Assembly (NCBI GenBank): GCA_014649555.1
Contig: BMTG01000006.1
Coordinates: 62,001 to 126,000, forward strand
DNA from: Streptomyces globisporus
GTDB lineage: Bacteria; Actinomycetota; Actinomycetes; Streptomycetales; Streptomycetaceae
Length of the DNA: 64,000 nucleotides
Reading direction: 5' to 3'
The position numbers and the translations under genes were made by a program. Every line of letters begins with the position of its first letter. Position 1 is the first letter of the stretch. Shown one piece after another: positions 17,367 through 27,298 of this stretch. The notes beneath the pieces were generated by a model, which did no database searches, was not told the DNA's origin, and worked only from the letters and a program-made list of their open reading frames with translations.

Positions 17367-18248
17367 TCACTCCTGGACGAGCATCCCGCTCCGCAGCTTG
17401 CCCAGCATCCGGCTCAGCAGCCGGGACACGTGCATCTGCGATATCCCGAGCTCCGCGCCGATCTGCGCCTGGGTCATCTCCTGGCCGAAGCGCATGTCGA
17501 TGATCCGGCGCTCCCGCTCGTCCAGCTCGCCCAGCAGGGGCGCGAGGGCGTGGAGATTCTCCACGGCCTCCATGGCGGGGTCCGGATCGCCCAGCACATC
17601 GGCGAACGTCCGCCCGGCACTCTGCCCGGGTCCGGCCTCCGCGGTGTCGGTCGGCATGTCCAGGGAGCCCGCCGTATAGCCGTTGGAGGCGACGATCCCC
17701 TCCGTGACCTCGGACTCCTCGAGCCCCAGGTACTCCGCCAGCTCCTTCGCCGTGGGGTCCCGGTCGAGTTCGCCGGCCAGGGACTCCTTCGCCTTGGCGA
17801 GATCGACCCGCAGCTCCTGGAGTCGTCGGGGCACGTGCACGGCCCAGCTCGTGTCACGGAAGAACCGCTTGATCTCCCCGACGATGTACGGCACCGCGAA
17901 CGAGGTGAACTCGACCTCCCGGGAGAGGTCGAAGCGGTCGATCGCCTTGATCAGCCCGATGGTGCCGACCTGGACGATGTCCTCCATGTCGCCGCTGCCC
18001 CGGTTGCGGAAGCGGTTGGCGGCGAAGCGGACGAGGGACAGGTTCATCTCGATGAGGGTGTTGCGCGCGTACTGGTACTCGTGCGTGCCCTCCTCCAGGA
18101 CCTGGAGGCGGTCGAAGAAGAGACGCGAGAGCCGACGCGCGTCCAGCGGGGCGATCTTCCCGGCATCCTCGATCCACGGAAGCTCTTCGGTGGTGCCCGT
18201 CCGCTCCGCGCCGGCGGTCTGCGCGGTCTCTGCGGTGTGCACGGTCAT
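17367..18248 (-). CDS. SigB/SigF/SigG-type stress sigma factor
   Basis: 293 residues. Region 2 (DIVQVGTIGLIKAIDRFDLSR, FTSFAVPYIVGEIKRFFRD), region 3 (VDLAKAKESLAGELDRDPTAKELAEYLGL) and region 4 HTH (MTQAQIGAELGISQMHVSRLLSRML) are all intact. The sequence belongs to the type III stress/differentiation group that in streptomycetes numbers many paralogues, so no specific letter is given. No anti-sigma or anti-anti-sigma gene adjoins. The nearest potential phosphatase partner is the PP2C gene 1.5 kb away in divergent orientation. Confidence 0.92.
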   Translation of the reverse strand: MTVHTAETAQTAGAERTGTTEELPWIEDAGKIAPLDARRLSRLFFDRLQVLEEGTHEYQYARNTLIEMNLSLVRFAANRFRNRGSGDMEDIVQVGTIGLIKAIDRFDLSREVEFTSFAVPYIVGEIKRFFRDTSWAVHVPRRLQELRVDLAKAKESLAGELDRDPTAKELAEYLGLEESEVTEGIVASNGYTAGSLDMPTDTAEAGPGQSAGRTFADVLGDPDPAMEAVENLHALAPLLGELDERERRIIDMRFGQEMTQAQIGAELGISQMHVSRLLSRMLGKLRSGMLVQE

Positions 18249-18793
18249 GTCGCTTCACGCTCCCTGGTTCGTAGGCCCTGAGGCCTGTTCGCCTTCCCGG
18301 TGGGTCGGTCCTCATGCGTGGTGGAGGGAGTTGATCTGGCCACACGGATCGAGTTGGCCGGAAACACGCCTGGTTCGGTCCTGAGGAACCGTCACGCCCG
18401 GCTGCCCGAGGGGCGCGAGTGACGGGCGCACGTTGCGGACCGCAGATGAGGGGCGTGAGCGTGGAGGGACGAAGAACCGCCCCACCGGTACGGGGGAGCC
18501 CGGTGGGGCGGTCGCCACCAGAGTGCCACAGGCGGAGGGCCGTTGGGACCGCACCGGCACGTATTGGCCTAGGGATGAGTCGTTTTCGCCGCTCGTCCGC
18601 GTACGAGCACGCGCCGCGACGCCCCCTCACACCTCCCGCACGCCTCCCGATGATTGCAGGGCCATGAACAGATCTGCCTCGCGGAATACCCGCCGTATCC
18701 ACCTGCCTTTCCTCCGGCGGGCGCGCTGCTCCGGACGCCGGGCACCCGCCGCCGAGGAAACCGCACGCTGTACGGAACGAGACCGAGGAGACC
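18249..18793. other. Divergent 545-bp intergenic region
   Basis: No convincing gene. It must contain the promoters of the sigma factor (leftward) and the GNAT gene (rightward). I could not find a clear SigB-type promoter. Its one distinct element is the 13-bp-stem hairpin at 18476-18512, about 280 bases before the GNAT start. Confidence 0.6.
18476..18512 (+). other. Orphan 13-bp hairpin in a divergent promoter region
   Basis: accgccccaccgg (18476-18488) is perfectly complementary to 18500-18512, with an 11-nt loop. It is not downstream of any recognised gene, so it may end a small RNA or form a leader structure of the GNAT mRNA. Confidence 0.45.
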
Positions 18794-19537
18794 ATGACCC
18801 AGAACGACACCCGGCCCCGGACCGATACCCCTTCCCGGCTCCACCCGCTGGACAACCCCGCCCGGTCCTCCCTCGCCGGTCCGCACGCCCACTTCGCCGA
18901 GAGCCGTGGGCGGGTCCTGCGCTATCCCGTCGACGTCACCCCCTGGATCGCGCTCCCCGACGCCCCGGACACCCAGGACTGGGCCGATCTCGCGGCGCTC
19001 GCCGGGCCGGGCGGTTCCGTCGCCCTGGCCGCGTTGCAGGCGCCGCCCCCGCCGGACTGGGAGATCGTCTTCAGGGCCGACGGCGTCCAGCTGGTCGACG
19101 CGTCCGTGGACGCCGCGCCCGACCCCGAGGCGGTCCTGCTCGGCCCGAGGGACGTGCCGGAGATGCTGGACCTGGTGGCGCGCACCCGCCCCGGCCCCTT
19201 CCTGCCGCGCACGGTCGAGCTGGGCACGTATCTGGGCATCCGGCGGGGCGGCGCCCTGGTGGCGATGGCGGGGGAGCGGCTGCACCCGCCCGGCTGGACC
19301 GAGATCAGCGGCGTCTGCACGGACGAGTCCGTACGGGGACAGGGGCTGGCGAGCCGGCTGGTCCTGGCGGTCGCACACGGGATCCGGGAGCGCGGCGAGA
19401 CGCCGTTCCTGCATGCGTCCGCATCCAACACCGGCGCCATCCGGCTCTACGAGTCCCTCGGCTTCCGGCTTCGCCGGCGTACGGAATTCCTCTCCGCCCT
19501 CGTCCCCGCCGCGTTCCCCTCGGCCCACGGGACCTGA
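18794..19537 (+). CDS. GNAT family N-acetyltransferase (FR47-like)
   Basis: 247 residues. The C-terminal half has the acetyl-CoA loop VRGQGLASRLVLAVAHG (about 178-194; Gln-x-x-Gly-x-Gly/Ala pattern: R-G-Q-G-L-A) followed by LHASASNTGAIRLYESLGF, the usual last strand-helix of GNAT enzymes. The N-terminal half is a degenerate partner domain. The ATG at 18794 follows GAGGAGACC. The substrate is unknown. Confidence 0.85.
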   Translation: MTQNDTRPRTDTPSRLHPLDNPARSSLAGPHAHFAESRGRVLRYPVDVTPWIALPDAPDTQDWADLAALAGPGGSVALAALQAPPPPDWEIVFRADGVQLVDASVDAAPDPEAVLLGPRDVPEMLDLVARTRPGPFLPRTVELGTYLGIRRGGALVAMAGERLHPPGWTEISGVCTDESVRGQGLASRLVLAVAHGIRERGETPFLHASASNTGAIRLYESLGFRLRRRTEFLSALVPAAFPSAHGT

Positions 19538-19704
19538 GGCACCCCCGGCCCGGGGCCGAGGTCCCGGGCCGGAAGTCCCGAACGGGACCTTCGGCACCCC
19601 CTCGGGGTCCTATGGCCTCCTGTGCGCGGGCCCGCCTCCCGGTGAACTGGAAGGGACCGGCCGAAACTGCGGGCGGCGCCGAGGCACCAGCGGGAGGACA
19701 GGCC

Positions 19705-20895
19705 GTGCCCATGAGGTTGCTGGACATGGCACACAAGCCACAGACGCCGAAGAGGCGGAGCGGTCCACGGCACCGGGACGGTGCCGCGCAGAGCCCGGAC
19801 GCGAGCATCGCGGCGGTGTCCCAGGGCCGCATCGGCAACTGGGCGCTGGTCGGCGGGCTGACCCTGCTGACCCTGCTGGTCGTCTTCCTCGACGTCAGGA
19901 CGGGCAACGACCTGCGGGTCGTGCCCCTGCTCGTGGTCGTCCCGGCACTGGCCTCCGTCTACTGCAGCCTCCGCCAGACCATATGGGTCGCGGTGTGGAT
20001 CACCACGGTCGTCGTCGGCTTCCGGGCCGGCGCGGACGGTACCTTCTGGGACTTCGTCTTCGGCATCGGCTTCGCCGTACTGGCCTGCGCCCTCGGAGTC
20101 GCCGCCTGCGCGGCGCGTATCCGGCACGCCACCGAGATGGCGCGGCTGCGGTCCGCCGCCGTCACCCTGCAGCGCCAGATCCTGCGGCCGCTGCCCGTCG
20201 TGACCGACCACGTCTTCGCGTACGGGCTCTACGAGCCGATCGAGGAGGACCGCTTCGTCGGCGGAGACATCTACGAGGTCGTCGAGTCGCCGTACGGGAC
20301 CCGGGTGATCATCGGGGACGTCCAGGGCAAGGGGCTCGCGGCGATCGGCGCCGGATTCGCGGCCATCGCCGCGTTCCGTGAGGCGGCCATCCGTGAACCC
20401 ACGCTGACCGGAGTCGTCCAGGTGCTGGAGGACGCGGTCGTCCGGCACAACGAGTTCTCCGCCCAGACCGGCGAGGCCGAACGCTTCGTGACCGCGCTCG
20501 TGCTCGGGTTCGACGAGGGCGGCCAGGTCGAGGCCGTGAACTGCGGCCATCTGCCGCCGCGCCTGCTGCACGACGGCCGGACCTCGGCCGTCACGCTCCA
20601 CCGGACCTCCGTCCCCCTCGGCCTCGCCGCACTCAGCCGGGAGGCCCGTACGGCCGAGTCCTTCGACTTCCCGCGGGGCGCGACGCTGCTCGTCGTCACC
20701 GACGGGGTCACCGAGGCCCGTGACGCCACGGGCGCCTTCTACCCGCTGGACGAGCGGGTCGCGGCCTGGGCCGGGCACGGTCCGCGCGAGCTGCTCGACG
20801 CGCTCCACGGCGACCTGGAGGAGTTCTCGGGCGGCATCCGGCGCGACGACGTCGCCGCGCTGGCGCTGCACCGCGCCCCCGCAGCCACCCTCTGA
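19705..20895 (+). CDS. Membrane-anchored PP2C/SpoIIE serine phosphatase
   Basis: 396 residues. Three to four N-terminal membrane helices at about 45-130 (WALVGGLTLLTLLVVFLDV, RVVPLLVVVPALASVYCSL, TIWVAVWITTVVVGF, FGIGFAVLACALGVAACAA), then a SpoIIE domain with the metal-binding FVGGDIYEV, IIGDVQGKG, NCGHLPPRLL, LLVVTDGVTEARD and RRDDVAALAL. GTG 19705 fits the GGAGGAC site best; ATG 19711 is two codons on. Such phosphatases act on anti-sigma-factor antagonists, so a link with the nearby stress sigma factor is possible but unproven. Confidence 0.9.
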   Translation: MPMRLLDMAHKPQTPKRRSGPRHRDGAAQSPDASIAAVSQGRIGNWALVGGLTLLTLLVVFLDVRTGNDLRVVPLLVVVPALASVYCSLRQTIWVAVWITTVVVGFRAGADGTFWDFVFGIGFAVLACALGVAACAARIRHATEMARLRSAAVTLQRQILRPLPVVTDHVFAYGLYEPIEEDRFVGGDIYEVVESPYGTRVIIGDVQGKGLAAIGAGFAAIAAFREAAIREPTLTGVVQVLEDAVVRHNEFSAQTGEAERFVTALVLGFDEGGQVEAVNCGHLPPRLLHDGRTSAVTLHRTSVPLGLAALSREARTAESFDFPRGATLLVVTDGVTEARDATGAFYPLDERVAAWAGHGPRELLDALHGDLEEFSGGIRRDDVAALALHRAPAATL

Positions 20896-20906
20896 TACGC
20901 CCCCAG

Positions 20907-20940
20907 ATGTCCCCACGAGACGAATGTCGCGTGGGGACAT
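20907..20940 (+). terminator. Hairpin after the phosphatase gene
   Basis: Perfect 11-bp stem (atgtccccacg, 20907-20917, with 20930-20940), 12-nt loop, then TTT. It lies 11 bases after the PP2C stop and 22 bases before the TetR start, so it could double as an operator. Confidence 0.6.
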
Positions 20941-20947
20941 TTTCAGG

Positions 20948-20958
20948 TGTACGGTACA
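20948..20958 (+). promoter_or_regulatory. Short palindrome in front of the TetR gene
   Basis: tgtacggtaca is a 5-bp inverted repeat around a central G, ending three bases before ATG 20962. It overlaps any initiation region of the gene, and the absence of a Shine-Dalgarno sequence suggests a leaderless transcript; an autoregulatory operator is plausible. Confidence 0.35.
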
Positions 20959-20961
20959 TCT

Positions 20962-21624
20962 ATGACTCCGGAACGGAAGATCCCGGAACGGCGCAGCCGT
21001 AAGGCGCGCCGCACCCGCGACACCCTGGCGCAGGCCGCGTTCGAGCTCGTGCTCGACCGGGGGCTGCGGAACGTGACGGTCGAGGAGATCGCGGAAGCCG
21101 CAGACGTCGACCGCCGTACGTTCAGCCGGTACTTCCCGAGCAAGGAGGCCGCCGCCCTCGACTCCCTGCGGGGCGACGGCGACCGCATCAACGCGGCCCT
21201 GCGCGCCCGCCCGGCCCCGGAACCCCCGCTCCTCGCCTACCGGCGGGCCGTCCTCGACTGGCTCGCCGACCCCGGGGCGGAGGCCTGGCACCGCCGCCCC
21301 CGGATCTTCGAGCTGCTGGTGGTCGCCGAGGAGGAACCGACGCTCTACGCCGTCTTCCACCACATCCGGGTGGACGCCCAGGAGGACTCGATCGCCATCG
21401 TCGCGGACCGGCTCGGCGTCGATCCCCGGCAGGACATCCGGCCCGCCGTGACCGTCGCCGCCGGAGCGGGCGCGCTGCTCGCGGCCCAGGCCGCCTGGGT
21501 GCGAGGAGGCCGTCCGGACGCCCTGCCCGAACGGGTCGCCGAGGCCTTCGACGCACTTGCGGAGACAGCCCGAGAAGCAGCAGAAGCAACAGAAGAAGCA
21601 CCGGAAACAGAGGCAACCTCATGA
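20962..21624 (+). CDS. TetR family transcriptional regulator
   Basis: 220 residues from ATG 20962 (GTG 20947 is an alternative). The N-terminal HTH is RDTLAQAAFELVLDRG, VTVEEIAEAADVDRRTFSRYF and SKEA (about 22-70); the rest is helical. A low-complexity Glu/Ala/Thr tail ends the protein. Its stop overlaps the start of the SDR gene (ATGA), so it is cotranscribed with the dehydrogenase and probably controls the SDR and alcohol dehydrogenase pair. Confidence 0.9.
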   Translation: MTPERKIPERRSRKARRTRDTLAQAAFELVLDRGLRNVTVEEIAEAADVDRRTFSRYFPSKEAAALDSLRGDGDRINAALRARPAPEPPLLAYRRAVLDWLADPGAEAWHRRPRIFELLVVAEEEPTLYAVFHHIRVDAQEDSIAIVADRLGVDPRQDIRPAVTVAAGAGALLAAQAAWVRGGRPDALPERVAEAFDALAETAREAAEATEEAPETEATS

Positions 21625-22433
21625 GCACCGAACACAGCTCCACCCCCGCGCAGACGGCCACGCACACGGACGCGCCCGCGTCCGCCGCCGAGTTCGCGGG
21701 CCGCACGGCCCTCGTCACCGGCGGCGCCTCCGGCATCGGCCTCGCCCTGGCCCGGCGGCTCGCCGCCGGCGGCGCTGCGGTCGTCGTCGCCGACTACGAC
21801 GAGGAGAACGCGCGCAAGGCCGCCGCCGAGCTGGAGAGCACCGGAGCCACGGCCGCCGCCGTCGCGATGGACGTCACCGACCCGGCATCCGTGGAGGCGG
21901 GCGTGCGGTTCGCGGTGGACACCTTCGGCGCACTCCACCTGGCCGTGAACAACGCCGGTATCGCGGGCCCCAGCAGCCCCACCGGTGAGTACCCGGTCGA
22001 GGACTGGAACCGCGTCGTCGCCACCAACCTCAGCGGCGTCTTCCACTCGATGCGCTACGAACTGCCCGCCATCGTCGCTGCGGGCGGCGGCGCGATCGTC
22101 AACATGTCGTCCATCCTCGGCACCAACGGCTTCGCGGGCTCGCCCGCCTACGTCGCGGCCAAGCACGGCGTCGTCGGCCTCACCAAGACCGCAGCGCTCG
22201 AATACGCCGCCCGGAACGTCCGGATCAACGCGGTCGGCCCCGGCTTCATCGACACCCCGCTCCTGCGGAACGCCGACCCGGCGGCCCGCGAGCACCTGAT
22301 CTCCCTGCACCCGGCCGGACGCCTCGGGACCGCCGAGGAGGTCGCCGAACTCGCCGCCTTCCTGCTCTCCGACAAGGCATCCTTCATCCACGGCAGCTAC
22401 CACCTGGTGGACGGCGGCTACTCCGCCCCGTGA
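21621..22433 (+). CDS. Short-chain dehydrogenase/reductase
   Basis: 270 residues. The nucleotide-binding VTGGASGIGLALA (about 33-45), NNAGIAG, the catalytic Ser in MSSILG, and YVAAKHGVVGLTK with the Tyr-x-x-x-Lys pair are all present. The C-terminal GSYHLVDGGYSAP is classical. An acidic residue at the end of beta-2 (ADYDE) suggests NAD rather than NADP. It is translationally coupled to the TetR gene, and an alcohol dehydrogenase follows 108 bases later. Confidence 0.93.
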   Translation: MSTEHSSTPAQTATHTDAPASAAEFAGRTALVTGGASGIGLALARRLAAGGAAVVVADYDEENARKAAAELESTGATAAAVAMDVTDPASVEAGVRFAVDTFGALHLAVNNAGIAGPSSPTGEYPVEDWNRVVATNLSGVFHSMRYELPAIVAAGGGAIVNMSSILGTNGFAGSPAYVAAKHGVVGLTKTAALEYAARNVRINAVGPGFIDTPLLRNADPAAREHLISLHPAGRLGTAEEVAELAAFLLSDKASFIHGSYHLVDGGYSAP

Positions 22434-22541
22434 CCCAGCGGGTGTCTGGGCCCCGAGTGGCGGGCGGGGGACACGAGGGCGACAAAGGAACACGGGGGCC
22501 GGCGAGGACAAGCAAGAAGCAAGGAAGAAGCGAGGAGACCC

Positions 22542-23582
22542 ATGAAAGCCGTTCAGTACCGAACCGTCGGCGCCGCCCCCGAGGTGGTCACGGTCCCGGA
22601 TCCGGAGCCCGGCCCCGGCCAGGTGCTGCTGAAGGTCACCGCCGCCGGCGTCTGCCACTCCGACATCGCCGTGATGAGCTGGCCCGCCGACCAGGTCCCC
22701 TTCCCCCTGCCCCTCACCCTGGGCCACGAGGGCGTGGGCACGGTCGCCGCGCTCGGTGACGGCGTCGACGGCTTCGCGGTCGGCGACTCCGTCGCGGTCT
22801 ACGGCCCCTGGGGCTGCGGCACCTGCGTGAACTGCGCCGAGGGCAAGGAGAACTACTGCCTGCGCGCCAAGGAGCTCGGCATCATGCCGCCCGGCCTCGG
22901 CGCCCCCGGCGCGATGGCCGAATACATGATCGTCGACAACCCTCGCCACCTCGTCCCGATCGGCGTCCTCGACCCTGTGAAGACGGTGCCCCTCACCGAC
23001 GCCGGACTCACCCCGTACCACGCGATCGTGCGCTCCCTGGCGAAGCTCGTGCCCGGTTCCACCGCCGTCGTCATCGGCACCGGCGGCCTCGGCCACGTCG
23101 CGATCCAGCTGCTGCGCGCCATGACGGCCGCCCGGGTGATCGCCCTCGACGTCACCGAGGACAAGCTCGCCCTGGCCAGGACCGTCGGGGCCCACGAAGC
23201 GGTCCTCTCCGACGAGAAGGCGGCCGCCCGCGTCATCGAACTGACCGGCGGACTCGGCGCCCACGTGGTCCTCGACTTCGTCGGAGCGCCGCCCACCGTG
23301 CAGACCGCCGGAGCCGTCGCCCGCGTGGACGGCGACGTCACCATCGTGGGCATCGGCGGGGGCGCCCTCCCGGTCGGCTTCGGAACCCTCCCGTACGGGG
23401 CCACTGTCTGCGCTCCCTACTGGGGCTCGCGCAAGGAGCTCGCCGAGGTCCTCGACCTGGCCCACGCCGGAGCGGTGGACGTCCATGTGGAGACGTACTC
23501 CCTCGACGAGGCCCCGCTGGCGTACGAGCGCCTCCACGACGGCAGGATCAACGGCCGGGCCGTCATCCTGCCCAACGGCTGA
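22542..23582 (+). CDS. Zinc-dependent alcohol dehydrogenase (MDR family)
   Basis: 346 residues. Catalytic zinc ligands are in GVCHSD and LGHEGVG, structural zinc cysteines in CGTCVNCAEGKENYC (about 89-103), and the Rossmann motif is GTGGLGHVA (about 180). The family oxidises or reduces small alcohols or aldehydes with NAD(H). RBS GAGGAGACCC precedes the ATG. It is probably a metabolic partner of the preceding SDR, both under the TetR regulator. Confidence 0.93.
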   Translation: MKAVQYRTVGAAPEVVTVPDPEPGPGQVLLKVTAAGVCHSDIAVMSWPADQVPFPLPLTLGHEGVGTVAALGDGVDGFAVGDSVAVYGPWGCGTCVNCAEGKENYCLRAKELGIMPPGLGAPGAMAEYMIVDNPRHLVPIGVLDPVKTVPLTDAGLTPYHAIVRSLAKLVPGSTAVVIGTGGLGHVAIQLLRAMTAARVIALDVTEDKLALARTVGAHEAVLSDEKAAARVIELTGGLGAHVVLDFVGAPPTVQTAGAVARVDGDVTIVGIGGGALPVGFGTLPYGATVCAPYWGSRKELAEVLDLAHAGAVDVHVETYSLDEAPLAYERLHDGRINGRAVILPNG

Positions 23583-23649
23583 CCTCCCGCCGTCGCCGTC
23601 GCCGTCGTCGGCCCCCGCCCCTGCCCCGGACCCAGGCGGGGGCGGCCGG

Positions 23650-23686
23650 AAAATCCCGGCACGGGGTGGCCGCCCGCCGCTAGACT
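23650..23686 (+). promoter_or_regulatory. WblC/WhiB7-like promoter for the ABC-F leader
   Basis: The -10 element TAGACT is at 23681-23686. Seventeen bases upstream lies a weak -35 (ggcacg, 23658-23663). The AT-run AAAAT (23650-23654) sits three bases before the -35. An AT-rich tract just upstream of a -35 is the known architecture of WblC/WhiB7 target promoters, and ABC-F genes are typical targets. The transcription start would fall at or just before the leader ATG. Confidence 0.55.
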
Positions 23687-23693
23687 GGCCGGT

Positions 23694-23726
23694 ATGGGTT
23701 CGTACCGCTTCTACTTCTTCCGCTGA
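23694..23726 (+). CDS. Leader peptide MGSYRFYFFR upstream of the ABC-F gene
   Basis: A ten-codon open frame ending in TGA, rich in aromatic residues and arginine. It begins seven bases after a good -10 box, so it is probably the first thing translated from a leaderless mRNA. Such leaders control antibiotic-inducible ABC-F and erm genes by ribosome stalling. A 220-base leader with repeats separates it from the ABC-F start. No mass or expression evidence can be given. Confidence 0.55.
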   Translation: MGSYRFYFFR

Positions 23727-23793
23727 TTCCCGGCCCGGACGGCCGCAGCGCGCCGCACCGCGCGTCCCTCTGAGACGGCCCGGTGCCAAGGTC

Positions 23794-23843
23794 CTCGTGA
23801 CGACGTTCTCTCGTGACGATGTTCCGGTGACGTCGACGTCACC
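23794..23843 (+). repeat. Tandem 16-mers and palindrome in the ABC-F leader
   Basis: Two adjacent 16-mers (23794-23809 and 23810-23825; 14 of 16 identical, starting ctcgtgacga) are followed at once by the 18-base perfect palindrome ggtgacgtcgacgtcacc (23826-23843). The repeated gtgacg units could pair alternatively, fitting an attenuator. Confidence 0.6.
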
Positions 23844-23947
23844 CCGCGCGCCCGCCGCCGTTCCCTCCGCCGTCCGGCATCCACGCCCCGCCCCCGTCGC
23901 GCTTCCGTGCGCGCCGCCGCGGGCCGTCACCCAAGGAAAAGGCACCC

Positions 23948-25687
<1,740 letters not shown>

Positions 25688-26231
25688 GCGCGCAGCCGGT
25701 CGACGAACACCCGCTGACCGGCGATCAGCCGTTCGGCGGCCTGCTCCGGCGTGCACCAGGCGAACCGGTCCATCTCCGGGAACTCCTGCTGCACGCCGGA
25801 CCCGCGCGGCCACTCCATCGTGAACGTCCCGGGCACGACGGACGCGAGGTCCAGTCCGGCCTCCAGGGCCCACACGGTCACCGTCTTGCCGCTGCGCTGC
25901 CGCGCCTCGCCCAGCGCGATCCACTCACCCGGCGGGACGGGCACCCCCAGCTCCTCCGTGAACTCGCGGCGGGCGGCCGCCTCCGCACTTTCCTCAGCCC
26001 CGTACTCGCCCTTCGGCACCGACCACGCGGCCGCCTCCCGCCCCGCCCAGAACGGCCCGCCCATATGCCCGATCAGCACCTCGACATCCCGCTCGCCCGC
26101 GTCCTCGTCCTCCGTGACCCGGAAGAGAAGGAGCCCCGCACTGCGCCTGCCTGTCGACATGTCGTCAAGTCTGCGGCGACGGAGTGCGGGGCGCCACGCG
26201 GGGGCGTTCCGCCCGGGGCGGGGCGGGACCC

Positions 26232-26642
26232 TTACGTCTTGCGGTAGCCGTACGCCTCCGATGCCGCCGCCTCCACGGCCGCGAGGTCACCACCGGCCGA
26301 GGCCGTCACCACGGCGGCCACCGCGCCCTCGACGAACGGCGCGTCCACGAGCCGGGTGTTCTCGGGCAGCTCGTCGCCCTCGGCGAGCATGGACTTCACC
26401 GTGAGGACCGCGCTCCCCAGGTCGACCAGGACCGCGACGCCGGCGCCCCGGTCCACCGAGGCGGCGGCCCGCCCGATCAGCTCCGCGCTCGTCCCGAGCC
26501 CGCCGTTGGGCAGCCCGCCGGCCGGGGCGACCGGCGCGGTCACCCCTCCGGCGGCAAGCCCCCGGGCCAGCTCGGCGACCGACTCGGCGACCGGACCGCT
26601 GTGGGAGACCAGCACGATGCCCACCTGCTGCTCGTCGCTCAC
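26232..26642 (-). CDS. dhaM: Dihydroxyacetone kinase phosphotransfer subunit DhaM
   Basis: 136 residues, an EIIA-mannose-type domain only: GIVLVSHSGPVAESVAEL with His14 as the phosphorylated residue, GGLPNGGLGTS and VLVDLGSAVLTVKS. It lacks the fused HPr/EI domains of E. coli DhaM, so it must take phosphate from the cell's general HPr. It overlaps dhaL by four bases. Confidence 0.93.
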   Translation of the reverse strand: MSDEQQVGIVLVSHSGPVAESVAELARGLAAGGVTAPVAPAGGLPNGGLGTSAELIGRAAASVDRGAGVAVLVDLGSAVLTVKSMLAEGDELPENTRLVDAPFVEGAVAAVVTASAGGDLAAVEAAASEAYGYRKT

Positions 26643-27256
26643 GCGTCCACTCCGTCCGTCGCCGTCGCCGTTGCCGCGAGGGCCTCGACCAGCAGCGCGG
26701 CCGAGGTCGCGCCCGGGTCCTGATGCCCGATGCTGCGCTCGCCGAGATAGCTGGCCCGGCCCTTGCGCGCCTGCATCGGAACCGTCGCCACGGCACCCGC
26801 ACGGGCCGCTTCGGCGGCGCCGTCGAACGAGGTGGCCAGGGCCTCCGACGCGGGCAGCAGCGCGTCGAGCATCGTCTTGTCCCCGGCCTGGGCCCCGCCC
26901 AGCTGCCCCACCGCGGCCACCCCTGCCGCGAAGGCCTGGGCGAACTGCGTCTGCGTCACCTCGTCGTCGTCGCCGAGCGCCTTGCCCGTACGGCGCAACA
27001 GCGTCCCGTACAGCGGGCCCGAGGCCCCGCCGACGGTGGAGATGAGCTGCCGTCCCGCCAGGGTGAGCACCGCACCGGGGGTGGCGGGGGCGTCCTTCTC
27101 CAGCACCTCCGTCACCGCCGTGAAACCGCGCTGGAGGTTGCTGCCGTGATCGGCGTCCCCGATCGCCGAGTCCAGCTCGGTCAGATCGTTCGCCTCACGC
27201 TCGACGGACGCCGCGGCAGCGGTCATCCAGCGGCGGAAGAAGTCGGTGTCGAGCAC
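26639..27256 (-). CDS. dhaL: Dihydroxyacetone kinase subunit DhaL (ADP-binding)
   Basis: 205 residues. Nucleotide and Mg-binding residues are in IGDADHGSN (about 32-40); GGASGPLYG, AGDKTMLDAL and RKGRASYLGERSIGHQDPGA complete the DhaL pattern. The bound ADP is rephosphorylated by DhaM and passes phosphate to dihydroxyacetone held on DhaK. Middle gene of dhaKLM, 42 bases after dhaK. Confidence 0.95.
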   Translation of the reverse strand: MLDTDFFRRWMTAAAASVEREANDLTELDSAIGDADHGSNLQRGFTAVTEVLEKDAPATPGAVLTLAGRQLISTVGGASGPLYGTLLRRTGKALGDDDEVTQTQFAQAFAAGVAAVGQLGGAQAGDKTMLDALLPASEALATSFDGAAEAARAGAVATVPMQARKGRASYLGERSIGHQDPGATSAALLVEALAATATATDGVDA

Positions 27257-27298
27257 ATGATCTCCTGTTCCTCTACCGGTCCCGGCCCCGTCGGCGGT

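Noticed and set aside
18249-18420. SigB-type promoter (GTTT...GGGTAT) for the stress sigma factor
   Set aside because: gtgtttcc occurs on the minus strand but no GGGTA-like -10 lies at the right distance.
18664-18793. Small gene starting at ATG 18664 upstream of the GNAT gene
   Set aside because: Arg-rich, no family resemblance, no ribosome site, and it reads into the GNAT gene in another frame.
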